From the NCBI GenBank assembly GCA_009927065.1, contig RFNU01000146.1:1-12357 (forward strand): a DNA stretch of 12,357 nt, written 5' to 3'. Positions 1 through 6,972 of the stretch are shown here, piece by piece. Source of the stretch: a bacterium. Lineage in GTDB: Bacteria; Pseudomonadota; Gammaproteobacteria; Berkiellales; Berkiellaceae. Under the pieces are notes generated by a model. That model saw only the letters and a program-made list of their open reading frames with translations. It was not told the DNA's origin and did no database searches. The position numbers and the translations under genes were made by a program. Numbering within the stretch: the stretch's first letter is position 1; every line of letters begins with the position of its first letter.

Positions 1-2
1 GC

Positions 3-770
3 AGCTGTGATAAATTGCTCCAAGATTTACTTGGCCCTGGTTACAGTGAACTAGACGTTAATGTGACCAAAGATCGCAAAGGAATTGCAGGAAGTATCAA
101 TAATCTTGCAGGTATGTTGTATCATGGCCATATTCACCCAAAATTCATAGGTCAGAAAGCATCTTGTTTTGAAAAAGTCGCTCTGACCAAACAACAGTGC
201 TACCAGTTTTCTTTGAAAGATGTCACTTTTTCTGAAATTGGTGTTTATATCTGTAATAAAGATGAAAGCAGTGATAAGAGAGTCCTCATGGGTAAACCTG
301 GACAATTTGATCGAGGTAATATTGAAATTAAGTATTACGATAATAAAAAGGGCGAGAGATTACAGTTTATTTTGAATTTCCACATTATTTTTGATTCTTC
401 ATCAAGATATGTACCTGAAGCGATTAAATTCGGCTTAGGGCAGCTCTTTCATCGTTTACCAGAGATGCGTAAGTTGGCCTTGATGGATCATAAGAACTTC
501 CTATCCTTTAAATACATGCTGGCACCTAGTGAAGAAACTCTGTCTGTTTATAAAGCCTTAATCAAGCAAGAACAGCATCAATTAAACACTGTTAACGGAG
601 ACACAAGTAACAATTCCAACGCTCTTTCTTATTCATCAATAAGCACTGATAAGAACATACACGCATTTCCTCAGATCTTACATCAGCCATCCGTTGTCTT
701 TCAACAGGGATTATCCGGTCATCGAAGTTCAGAGTTTTCTGCTCATTCCAAAAACCGACCTTTATGTTAA
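3..770 (+). CDS. Unrecognised protein, 3' part only (5' end outside the window)
   Basis: The frame is open from the first complete codon at position 3, before the first possible start (TTG at 15), so the gene very probably begins outside the window. About 255 residues are visible. I recognise no family. The visible part is soluble-looking, with no membrane segment. It opens with an amphipathic KLLQDLLG stretch. Beta-rich sequence follows at roughly residues 70-130 (for example IGVYICNKDE and LQFILNFHIIFD), then a helical part and a Ser/Asn-rich linker (DTSNNSNALSYSSIST) towards the end. The annotated end is a TAA at 768-770, but a coding-like frame continues one register over to 912, so the true C-terminus may be longer. 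It lies directly upstream of rpsP, where many gammaproteobacteria carry ffh. Function unknown; an effector or accessory protein is only a guess. Confidence 0.6.
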   Translation, partial: SCDKLLQDLLGPGYSELDVNVTKDRKGIAGSINNLAGMLYHGHIHPKFIGQKASCFEKVALTKQQCYQFSLKDVTFSEIGVYICNKDESSDKRVLMGKPGQFDRGNIEIKYYDNKKGERLQFILNFHIIFDSSSRYVPEAIKFGLGQLFHRLPEMRKLALMDHKNFLSFKYMLAPSEETLSVYKALIKQEQHQLNTVNGDTSNNSNALSYSSISTDKNIHAFPQILHQPSVVFQQGLSGHRSSEFSAHSKNRPLC

Positions 771-912
771 TACCCTTGCAAAAGTGAGAGTTGCTGGCGC
801 AACTGCTTCAGCGAGAGGTCTTCAGGTTAGTGGCGGGAGAAAGCCCCTCTTCAAGATAACCATCAAAGATGATAGCGATACCGACACTTATGAATTCATG
901 AAAAATCGGTAA
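694..912 (+). pseudogene. Out-of-frame coding-like stretch, possible frameshifted tail of the upstream gene
   Basis: This frame is +1 relative to the preceding gene and is open from 643 to the TAA at 910-912. From about 700 on it has good coding character: codons often start with G (GAT, GTC, GAA, GTT, then GCA, GTG, GTT, GCT, GGC, GAT), and the product is sensible (DYPVIEVQSFLLIPKTDLYV, then a basic stretch, then ITIKDDSDTDTYEFMKNR). Between 643 and 700 the other frame looks more coding, so the signal switches frames near 695-715. I see no Shine-Dalgarno in front of the TTG at 694, so an independent gene is unlikely. The simplest reading is a single-base indel (mutation or sequencing error) that cut off about 65-70 C-terminal residues of the upstream protein. 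Programmed frameshifting is possible but has no visible slippery site. Confidence 0.4.
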
Positions 913-934
913 TAAAATTGAATGAGTCAGTTGA

Positions 935-975
935 TGTTCACTCTTCAAAAAAGGTGAACAGAGCGCTAGTTTTTT
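935..975 (+). terminator. Possible intrinsic terminator upstream of rpsP
   Basis: An inverted repeat TGTTCACT (935-942) / GGTGAACA (953-960) forms an 8-bp stem with one G-T pair and a 10-base loop. A run of six T lies at 970-975. The T run starts nine bases after the stem rather than directly next to it, so this is an imperfect terminator. It sits between the end of the upstream coding frame (912) and the rpsP promoter, where a terminator is expected. Confidence 0.4.
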
Positions 976-986
976 AGGCATTACTG

Positions 987-995
987 TGATACCAT
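987..995 (+). promoter_or_regulatory. Extended -10 promoter for the rpsP cluster
   Basis: TGATACCAT at 987-995 reads as an extended -10 (TG, one base, then TACCAT, matching the consensus at four of six positions). The -35 region 17 bases upstream (around 967-972, TAGTTT) is weak, which is typical when an extended -10 is present. The predicted transcript starts near 1002, giving a leader of about 34 bases before the rpsP ATG. Confidence 0.4.
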
Positions 996-1035
996 GGCGA
1001 AAAATATTGTTACTTTTTAAGAGGTTTTTTCATCA

Positions 1036-1302
1036 ATGGTTGTTATTCGTTTAGCCCGTGGCGGCGCAAAAAAAGCTCCATTTTACACAGTGGTTGTTAC
1101 CAATAAACTGAGTCCACGTGACGGACGTTTTATCGAGCAAGTTGGTTTTTATAACCCATCAGCTGCAGGTCAAGAGCTTAAAGTTAAATTAGAACTTGAT
1201 AGAATTGACTACTGGTTATCTAAAGGCGCTCAGTTATCAGACACTGCTGCTGGCATTGTAAAAAAATATCGTAAAGAACAAGCTATTGTAACTGCCGCTT
1301 AG
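1036..1302 (+). CDS. rpsP: 30S ribosomal protein bS16
   Basis: This is an 88-residue protein; the E. coli protein has 82. Family landmarks are the N-terminal MVVIRLARGGAKKAPFY, the DGRFIEQVGFYNP block and the LDRIDYWLSKGAQLSD segment. bS16 binds the 5' domain of 16S rRNA and helps assemble the 30S subunit. The ATG at 1036 is preceded by AAGAGG (1019-1024) with 11 bases between, a slightly long but usable spacing. The C-terminal extension (KKYRKEQAIVTAA) is ordinary for the family. It is the first gene of the rpsP-rimM-trmD group, with rimM starting nine bases after its stop codon, so the three genes are very likely cotranscribed. Confidence 0.97.
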   Translation: MVVIRLARGGAKKAPFYTVVVTNKLSPRDGRFIEQVGFYNPSAAGQELKVKLELDRIDYWLSKGAQLSDTAAGIVKKYRKEQAIVTAA

Positions 1303-1311
1303 TCTTTTATT

Positions 1312-1827
1312 ATGTTATTAGAAGAAGATAGCTTTATCGCTTGCGCTGTTATAGGCGCTCCTTTTGGTGTGCGCGGAGCACTGCACGTCTATCCCAAATC
1401 TGGACAAAATGACCATCTTGTTGGCTTGAAAGAGTTTTTTTATAAGAAAGATGGAGCTTATGTTCCATTAAAAGTGCAGTCTTCACGGATACATCAAGAT
1501 CATTTAGTTGTTTCTTTTGAATCAATAGAGAATCCAGAAACTGCAAAAACAATGGTCCATCAAGAAATTTTTGCTCAAATTCAGTCATTGCCACAATTGC
1601 CGGATAATCAATACTATTGGTATCAACTGCAAGGTTTAGCTGTTTCTAATTTAGAAGAGCATGATCTGGGCTCTGTTGTAGAGATCTATAGTAATGGTCC
1701 TCAAGATGTTCTCTTAACATCAGAAAAGCATCATATTCCTTTTATTATGAATCTGATAATTAAAGATGTTGATCTAGAAAACAAAACCATTACAGTTGAT
1801 TTCAATCCAGTCTATCTAGAAGCTTAG
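1312..1827 (+). CDS. rimM: Ribosome maturation factor RimM
   Basis: This 171-residue protein is close to the usual RimM length of about 170-180. RimM binds ribosomal protein uS19 and assists maturation of the 16S rRNA 3' domain in the cytoplasm. The N-terminal RimM domain starts with IACAVIGAPFGVRGALHVYP, a variant of the family's IG-x-x-x-G-x-x-G motif. The second domain (PRC barrel) begins near residue 102 with YYWYQLQGLAV. It contains SNGPQDVL where relatives usually have TGANDVL, and ends with IKDVDLENKTITVDF. No clear Shine-Dalgarno precedes the ATG, only TCTTTTATT. Translation is probably coupled to rpsP, whose stop lies nine bases upstream. trmD follows after three bases. Confidence 0.95.
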   Translation: MLLEEDSFIACAVIGAPFGVRGALHVYPKSGQNDHLVGLKEFFYKKDGAYVPLKVQSSRIHQDHLVVSFESIENPETAKTMVHQEIFAQIQSLPQLPDNQYYWYQLQGLAVSNLEEHDLGSVVEIYSNGPQDVLLTSEKHHIPFIMNLIIKDVDLENKTITVDFNPVYLEA

Positions 1828-1830
1828 TTC

Positions 1831-2535
1831 ATGTTGCAGTTAGGCGTTATTACGTTATTTCCGCAGCTTATTACTCCTTATTGGAATCACGGCATTATTA
1901 CGCGCGCCTTAGAAGATAAACTTTCGATTAAAGTCTTTGATATGCGCGCTTATACTCCGTATACGCATGGTCAAGTCGATGATCGCCCGTTTGGTGGGGG
2001 ACCCGGCATGGTTCTGATGCCACAAGTTCTTTTCAATGCCGTTCAAGCCGCTCGTGAAGAAATCCCTAATGCGCGCGTGATCGCCTTGTCACCTGTAGGT
2101 AAACCGATCAAGCAGATCATGTTCACTGACGTCGTCGATCAACAACAATCCTTAATTTTTGTTTGTGGTCGCTATGAAGGCTTCGATCAGCGCTTTATCG
2201 ATCAGTGCACGGATGAGAGCTGGTCTTTAGGAGACTTTATTCTTACAGGAGGCGAGCTTGGTGCTCTGGTTTGTATCGATGCTCTTGCACGCTTACTCCC
2301 CGGTGTTCTTAATGAACCACAATCTCTTGTGAGTGAGTCTTTTAGTCAAGAAGGGCTTCTCGATTATCCGCACTATACTAGACCACGTGTTTTTAATAAC
2401 CAAGAAGTGCCAGATGTTTTACTGTCTGGAAACCACGCTCAAATAGAGCAGTGGCGACAAGAGCAAGCCCGCCTCCTGACACAGAAGTGGCGACCAGATC
2501 TTCTTGTTTCTCGCAAAGACGGCCAAAACAGCTAA
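1831..2535 (+). CDS. trmD: tRNA (guanine-N1-)-methyltransferase, m1G37
   Basis: TrmD transfers a methyl group from S-adenosylmethionine to N1 of G37 in tRNAs reading CNN codons and some others, preventing +1 frameshifting. The SPOUT trefoil-knot motifs are clear: RPFGGGPGMV (residues 52-61), ALSPVG (85-90), VCGRYEGFDQR (111-121), SLGDFILTGGELGALV (132-147), GLLDYPHYTRP (175-185) and VLLSGNHAQIEQWR (196-209). The region matching the catalytic Asp of the Haemophilus enzyme (the DSF stretch before GLLD) reads ESF here (Glu169), with one extra residue before GLLD. The protein has 234 residues against 255 in E. coli; the difference is at the C-terminus. The ATG lies three bases after the rimM stop with only a weak ribosome-binding site, pointing to translational coupling. 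Confidence 0.97.
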   Translation: MLQLGVITLFPQLITPYWNHGIITRALEDKLSIKVFDMRAYTPYTHGQVDDRPFGGGPGMVLMPQVLFNAVQAAREEIPNARVIALSPVGKPIKQIMFTDVVDQQQSLIFVCGRYEGFDQRFIDQCTDESWSLGDFILTGGELGALVCIDALARLLPGVLNEPQSLVSESFSQEGLLDYPHYTRPRVFNNQEVPDVLLSGNHAQIEQWRQEQARLLTQKWRPDLLVSRKDGQNS

Positions 2536-2554
2536 TCAATTCACTAAGATGGCT

Positions 2555-2582
2555 TTTGTTTGACTCTCGAACATGGTATCAT
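2555..2582 (+). promoter_or_regulatory. Putative internal promoter for rplS
   Basis: The 116-base trmD-rplS gap holds TTTGTT (2555-2560), a 16-base spacer and TATCAT (2577-2582), with TGG directly before the hexamer, so it is an extended -10. This type resembles the one proposed for rpsP. The gap is longer than the few tens of bases common here in enteric bacteria, which leaves room for separate control of rplS. The rest of the gap is AT-rich and I see no strong terminator hairpin in it, so readthrough from trmD is also likely. Confidence 0.45.
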
Positions 2583-2651
2583 TCACGGTGCCGTATAGTA
2601 TGCATATTCGGTATAACAAATTTTAATATTTTTTTATTTTGGAGAATCCAA

Positions 2652-2999
2652 GTGAGTAAGCTGATACAAGAAATAGAATTAGGCCAAATGAAGAGCGATC
2701 TTCCTCACTTTAAAGTTGGAGACGAGCTAGAGATTACCATTAAAATGGAAGAAGGCCGTAATCAAATCTTTAAAGGAACTGTGATTGCACGTCGTAACCG
2801 CGGGTTACGTTCCTCTGTAACATTACGTAAAACATCCCATGGTGTTTCGCTTGAACGCGTATTCCCTATTCATAGCCCATTACTAACCTTTGCGCGCTTG
2901 AAGAAAGGTCGTGTTCGTCGTGCTAAGTTGTACTACCTACGCAATCTTGCTGGTCGTGCTGCACGTGTTAAAGAAGATGTTCGTTCTTCAGCAAAATAA
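2652..2999 (+). CDS. rplS: 50S ribosomal protein bL19
   Basis: The protein has 115 residues, exactly the E. coli length. bL19 lies at the 30S-50S interface of the 50S subunit. Family features are QMKSDLPHFKVGDELEI near the N-terminus, the GTVIARRNRGLRSSVTLRK core, ERVFPIHSPLL, and the basic RVRRAKLYYLRNLAGRAARVKE end. The start is taken as the GTG at 2652, because GGAG (2641-2644) lies seven bases upstream and the product then starts like other bL19 proteins. The frame stays open further upstream into trmD, but that part does not resemble bL19. It is the last gene of the cluster and is followed by a strong hairpin. Confidence 0.96.
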   Translation: MSKLIQEIELGQMKSDLPHFKVGDELEITIKMEEGRNQIFKGTVIARRNRGLRSSVTLRKTSHGVSLERVFPIHSPLLTFARLKKGRVRRAKLYYLRNLAGRAARVKEDVRSSAK

Positions 3000-3008
3000 G
3001 AATGAGTG

Positions 3009-3031
3009 GTTGGCAGCAAAAAGTTGCCAAC
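3009..3031 (+). terminator. Terminator hairpin after rplS, possibly bidirectional
   Basis: GTTGGCAGC (3009-3017) pairs with GTTGCCAAC (3023-3031), nine pairs with one G-T, around an AAAAA loop. On the plus strand it is followed by CGCTTCTTG, a weak U tract. On the minus strand it is followed by CACTCATTCTTATTTTG. It lies ten bases after the rplS stop and 86 bases after the stop of the convergent gene, so it may end transcription from both sides. Confidence 0.65.
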
Positions 3032-3116
3032 GCTTCTTGCGCACTTATCACAATATCCTCAATATATTTCACCTTTTCTGCCTTTTTAACTATTTATCAT
3101 CTTCATTTACAACTCA

Positions 3117-4391
3117 TTAATGCAACAAATCATTTAAGAGCTCTTTAGGGTCTTGTGACTCGTTGATCTTTAATAATAATGTATTAAGTTCGACAGTTAG
3201 AGGCGTTAAGAGTTCTTGATGGTCAGATGATTGTTCGATCTGAGCTAATAAACTCCTAGGCATCGCATTCCTTGGCTGTTGAGATTCAATAGATGGTGGA
3301 CCAAAATCTGTTCTAACTGTAGTTCCTCCTGTAAAACTTTCTACTCTTTTTAACACTATAGAACCGGCCAGCCTTTCAGCCGTCATTATGTTTAGACTTA
3401 GATTAGCTGGCGCTCTCTCAAAAGATGATAATATTTGATTCAATACTCTGTTGTTTAAAGTAACAACTTGTATTGGAGGGGCATCAAGACTCAATGATAT
3501 AGTGGGGAATACTTGTTGTAGTTGACGAATGGCTTCGTGATTTAGCATCACTTGTGTTCGATTATCATCTATCGGAATACAAAGAATAGATCCTGCACTA
3601 GGGTTTAAGCTGTATCTTGTCATAGCAGCATTAAAAGCTTGCTGCTCATACTCTTGAGGCCCTGTCAACGAAGTAACTAATGATGTTGATGGTGATGGTG
3701 AAGCAGCTATGAATTCGTGATGTACGGTAGCATTAGCAGTAGTGTTTTGCGATTGAGGTAATTCGGTTATAACAGATTTCAAATGGTTAAAGAATTGGAT
3801 CCACGATGGATGGTTAGGATCAGTACTCTCTGTTAATAAAGTATCTAAATCTGGGGTTGAGTCAGATGAACCAGTTGTATTTAATCTGAGAATATCAGCT
3901 AATTTTAGTGCTTTTTCCTCTTTGGTGTGATCACGCTTTTCTAAATACGCTACTAATTGGCCCTTTTGTTCGGCATTTGAATCTGGGTTATTTTTATAAA
4001 AAGCAGATATAAAATACAACGTTTCCATGTACTCAGTTAAAGCTTTAACTTTGGCTTTTTGCTCATCTGTGACTGTGCCTGCGTCTGCGACGAGTTTATT
4101 GAGATCCCTAAGCCGATCCATGTCTGTTTGATAACGCTCGAGCGTTCGTGCAGTACAAAAAGCTTTAACACCTTCATCGTCTACTTTAAACATTTCGATT
4201 AATTTATTTCGTTTAGCGTCATTATCATAGTGTTCTGCTATTTTGAGTTCAGTTTTGGACCTTCCCCTAACGGTTCGCCATAGATTATTAAATGTCTCTC
4301 TCACGCCAACACTAGTATGGTGCTCAAGAGAAGCCATCATATCCGCAACAAGTTTATCGTAATTATCTTGATTATCTTGATTCATTGGCAT
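3117..4391 (-). CDS. Unrecognised 424-residue protein, related to its upstream neighbour
   Basis: I recognise no family. The N-terminal 170 residues are charged and mostly helical (for example KAFCTARTLERYQTDMDRLRD). A Ser/Thr-rich linker lies near 171-245. From 268 comes a beta/alpha region: SILCIPIDD, then TQVMLNHEAIRQLQQVF..SLSL (279-302) and the similar IQVVTLNNRVLNQILSSF..LSLN (307-334), which look like two copies of one unit. The C-terminus is DPKELLNDLLH. There is no signal peptide or membrane segment. Three ATG codons lie close together (4397, 4391, 4385); 4391 is chosen because AAGGAA (4403-4398) is then seven bases upstream. The ILCI module and LLNDLLH recur in the next gene upstream, so the two are probably related and function together. 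The gene has a plausible promoter overlapping its neighbour's stop codon. A role as secreted effector is only inferred from novelty and setting. Confidence 0.75.
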   Translation of the reverse strand: MPMNQDNQDNYDKLVADMMASLEHHTSVGVRETFNNLWRTVRGRSKTELKIAEHYDNDAKRNKLIEMFKVDDEGVKAFCTARTLERYQTDMDRLRDLNKLVADAGTVTDEQKAKVKALTEYMETLYFISAFYKNNPDSNAEQKGQLVAYLEKRDHTKEEKALKLADILRLNTTGSSDSTPDLDTLLTESTDPNHPSWIQFFNHLKSVITELPQSQNTTANATVHHEFIAASPSPSTSLVTSLTGPQEYEQQAFNAAMTRYSLNPSAGSILCIPIDDNRTQVMLNHEAIRQLQQVFPTISLSLDAPPIQVVTLNNRVLNQILSSFERAPANLSLNIMTAERLAGSIVLKRVESFTGGTTVRTDFGPPSIESQQPRNAMPRSLLAQIEQSSDHQELLTPLTVELNTLLLKINESQDPKELLNDLLH

Positions 4392-4415
4392 ATTCATTTC
4401 CTTTTCTAATCAGTC

Positions 4416-4437
4416 TTACAGAGCAATAAGCCTGTAA
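4416..4437 (-). promoter_or_regulatory. 5' leader hairpin of the 424-residue protein gene
   Basis: On the minus strand TTACAG (4437-4432) pairs with CTGTAA (4421-4416) around a ten-base loop; a T-G pair can extend the stem. With the promoter proposed at 4479-4451, transcription would start near 4444, which places this hairpin at the very 5' end of the mRNA. The Shine-Dalgarno is 12 bases beyond the 3' arm. It may stabilise the mRNA or tune translation. Confidence 0.4.
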
Positions 4438-4450
4438 AGTAGTTGCGATT

Positions 4451-4479
4451 TATTTACTGTGTTAATTCGTTAAAATCAA
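4451..4479 (-). promoter_or_regulatory. Putative promoter for the 424-residue protein gene
   Basis: Reading the minus strand, TTGATT (4479-4474) is followed after exactly 17 bases by TAAATA (4456-4451). The -35 element overlaps the TGA stop of the upstream 827-residue gene. Readthrough from that gene remains possible, since no terminator is visible in the 84-base gap. Confidence 0.45.
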
Positions 4480-6959
4480 TGCTGAGGAGTATTTTTTGAT
4501 AATATATCCTTATTATGCATTTTAATTAACTCATTGATTTTATTTTTTATATTATCTTTTTCAGTCTGAGAGATAGATGAACTATAAGTTATAGCTGTAT
4601 CAAAATGCTTTTCATCAACTTTTAATCCAGAAGCTTTTAATCCTTTTAAAATGTTTTGTAGGTGTGCTTCATCCTTTGAGAAATCAGTGACTGAAAAAGT
4701 TATTTTTGCTTTTAAATCGCCTGTGCGCGGAAAACGCTGTTTTAGCGCTTGTGCTTGAACTTCAAAGATCCTAACAAGTGCTTCTTGCTTTTTAGCATCT
4801 AAACTTGAAGTTGGAATAGTATTTATAATCGCAGGAGGGTTTGCGGTGGCCCTTACCGTCATATCATCGATAGCAGACTGTGCTACCGAACTCGTTAGAC
4901 TCTGGGTATTTCGTGATCCGGGATTTGTAATATTGATTTTAAAAGAATCTTTATTAGAAGCGAAACCAGATTCAACTGCAAAAAGTAGCGTAGTAGAATG
5001 TTTTTGTGCTTTCTCTAAAGCATTATAAATCTCTTGAAGGAACTTAAGATCTTCAGTTGAGGAATTAGCTCCTGCCGCATTGGCTGTATTGATTGTTACG
5101 GTTGCAGCTGTGAAAGAATTTTGAGCCGGTCCATTAGCACTGGATTGCGCTTGTGTGCCTGCAGCTACCGCTGCTGTTGCTAATGTTGCTAATGTTGCGG
5201 CTGCTACTGCTCCAGTGTTTGCTTCTGCTGGATGTTCTGATGTCAATTCGGATGTCAATTCGGATGTCAATAGGCTATCACGGAATTCTAGCATTGATGA
5301 CGGCACTATTTGTTGCAATGAGATATTGTTTACGACTCCTGGACTAAGAATATTCATTTTGTCTGTAAGTATAAGGCTGCCTTCATCGTTTGGCATATGC
5401 TGAGCAAATATCAATGACGCAGGTATGCCTTGTCTAGTCAAAACGCTTATTGCTTGTTCAAACATATCTTTAGTTAAAATAAATGTAGAGTTACTGGCGC
5501 TTGGAATTACTCTCCATCCTTGCTCACCATCATTAATACATAAAATATTTATTGCGCTGTCTTTTTTTAATGTTTTTGGAAAAAAAGTTCTTATGAGTTT
5601 TGCAATATCGATATCGCCTGTGCTTGCTGCCAATGCAGGCGGTTGATCAACAGCAACTCTATAAGGTTTTGTTGAGGTAGTTTTAGTAACGCTTTTTCCT
5701 AGTGGAGGATTCGCGGGAAAAACACTAGGTACAGAATAAAGTGGGTAAGCCAAGCTTTTAAATTGATAAGGCGCGATCCCAAAATATGGTTTATATTTTT
5801 GAATCGTATGGTAAAATGGAGCCGGCTGAAATAGCCTTGAGCCTGAATCGGCAAATGCAACTGCTTGCAACTGCGGTTTAGGAGAATCTGAATTGCTCCT
5901 CAACATGTTAGCAAAGCTATTTGCAGTGGAAAGGAGCTGTGGCTTGTCGCGCATCACAACCTTCGCGCTGGGATATAAACTTGAATAAGAATTGAACCCC
6001 CATAATAGCAGGCCTACCCCCAATCCTACGACGACTTTCTTTAACGACCCAGTAGATGATGAATGATTTTTGGGTTTATCCTTTGATTTTGGATTAGGGG
6101 CTATTGTGGGGCTGCTATAGGCTGCTGAGCTGCCCCCACTCCACCAAGATGACAATAACTGGGCAACATCATAATTGTTATTGCTCTCTTTTTCTTTAGT
6201 TTCTTCAATTTTTCCAATTTCTGAACTTTTCTTAATTTCTTTCAGTTTTTTCTGTGTTTGCTCTGGCAGATACTTCACAATTTCTGGATTTGTATCCACA
6301 AAAGATAAGAAAGGATCATCACTTTGAGTTGCAATTGCTGTCGAATCCTTTTCCATCCAAGAAGCAGCCATATACTCTATTGTGTGAGTAATGCTGACTT
6401 GATCCTTATCAATTGGTGTGGACCCTTGGTTCAATAGCAAGGAATTTAATAAAGGATCACTGATTGAGGCTGGGATAATAGTTGAATCAAAATCTTTTTT
6501 AGTTAATGTAGGAAGGTGTTGTGTCGCTATTGTTATTAAATCCGGATTTATAAGATTTCCTAATCTATTATTAGGACTAGTTACTAATTGAAGAAAGAGT
6601 ACATCTTCTGGTTCAGGCGTATTTTTGAGAGGATTGAAGAGTTTTTCCGCAACCAAGCTATTTAATCGTGTTCTAATCTGCTCATGGACATACGACTCAA
6701 CAGCGCCGTTTATTGCCTCTTTATTAGCGCTAACCTCTATTTTTTGACCCTCTGGCAATTGATTATTCAATTGCCTTAGAAATTCATTTAACAATTGCTC
6801 ATTGTTCTCATCATTAATCGATTTTAATAATGCTGGCAATGAAACTCCGTCTATACCTTTATGCAAAAGATCATTGAGTAATTGAATGGGGGATGTTACT
6901 TGATCAATTTCCTTGCTGAATAAATTTAAATAATCAACGCTATGTTTTAAAGTACGCAT
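4476..6959 (-). CDS. Unrecognised 827-residue membrane-anchored protein with Ala-rich and repeat segments
   Basis: I recognise no family. Residues 1-110 are helical, with LLNDLLH at 27-33 and a similar QLLNEFLRQ at 55-63. A Lys/Glu-rich stretch (236-258) and a Ser/Pro/Lys linker follow. One hydrophobic segment, KKVVVGLGVGLLLWGF (307-322), is preceded by many lysines, so positive-inside logic puts the N-terminus in the cytoplasm and about 500 residues outside it. After a Pro/Tyr-rich part (375-420) comes an ILCI-containing module (471-545) like that of the adjacent 424-residue protein. Then follow short repeats (LTSELTSELTSE, 564-575), an Ala/Thr-rich stretch (583-602), and beta/alpha units to the C-terminus. 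The ATG at 6959 is preferred because AAGGAAG (6968-6962) is next to it; an upstream GTG at 6974 lacks such a site. A surface or secreted host-interaction role is inferred, not shown. Confidence 0.78.
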   Translation of the reverse strand: MRTLKHSVDYLNLFSKEIDQVTSPIQLLNDLLHKGIDGVSLPALLKSINDENNEQLLNEFLRQLNNQLPEGQKIEVSANKEAINGAVESYVHEQIRTRLNSLVAEKLFNPLKNTPEPEDVLFLQLVTSPNNRLGNLINPDLITIATQHLPTLTKKDFDSTIIPASISDPLLNSLLLNQGSTPIDKDQVSITHTIEYMAASWMEKDSTAIATQSDDPFLSFVDTNPEIVKYLPEQTQKKLKEIKKSSEIGKIEETKEKESNNNYDVAQLLSSWWSGGSSAAYSSPTIAPNPKSKDKPKNHSSSTGSLKKVVVGLGVGLLLWGFNSYSSLYPSAKVVMRDKPQLLSTANSFANMLRSNSDSPKPQLQAVAFADSGSRLFQPAPFYHTIQKYKPYFGIAPYQFKSLAYPLYSVPSVFPANPPLGKSVTKTTSTKPYRVAVDQPPALAASTGDIDIAKLIRTFFPKTLKKDSAINILCINDGEQGWRVIPSASNSTFILTKDMFEQAISVLTRQGIPASLIFAQHMPNDEGSLILTDKMNILSPGVVNNISLQQIVPSSMLEFRDSLLTSELTSELTSEHPAEANTGAVAAATLATLATAAVAAGTQAQSSANGPAQNSFTAATVTINTANAAGANSSTEDLKFLQEIYNALEKAQKHSTTLLFAVESGFASNKDSFKINITNPGSRNTQSLTSSVAQSAIDDMTVRATANPPAIINTIPTSSLDAKKQEALVRIFEVQAQALKQRFPRTGDLKAKITFSVTDFSKDEAHLQNILKGLKASGLKVDEKHFDTAITYSSSISQTEKDNIKNKINELIKMHNKDILSKNTPQH
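5176..5270. repeat. Two short in-frame tandem repeats inside the 827-residue protein gene
   Basis: The nine-base unit GTTGCTAAT occurs at 5176-5184 and 5185-5193 and is followed by a diverged third unit. The 12-base unit GATGTCAATTCG occurs at 5239-5250 and 5251-5262, with an eight-base partial copy at 5263-5270. Both units are multiples of three, so copy changes keep the frame. They encode the Ala/Leu/Thr-rich and the SELT repeats of the protein, and look like slippage expansions. Confidence 0.8.
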
Positions 6960-6972
6960 CGCTTCCTTTCTC

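Noticed and set aside
20..34. CCAAG/CTTGG inverted repeat at the left edge, considered as a copy of the CAAGAT-type element
   Set aside because: Only five pairs, inside coding sequence, and lacking the ATCTTG arm; chance is sufficient.
2451..2651. Upstream extension of the rplS frame, giving a 182-residue product overlapping trmD
   Set aside because: The extension does not resemble bL19, runs through the end of trmD and the promoter-like gap, and the GTG at 2652 has a proper Shine-Dalgarno and gives the exact family length.
2911..3120. Open frame overlapping the end of rplS and running towards 3120
   Set aside because: It is a shadow of rplS followed by AT-rich spacer, with no ribosome-binding site and a Phe/His/Ser-rich, unnatural product.
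5153..5403. Plus-strand open frames across the Ala/Thr-rich part of the large minus-strand gene
   Set aside because: The repeat-rich antisense of Ala/Thr codons keeps several frames open; the products are low-complexity and lack start signals.
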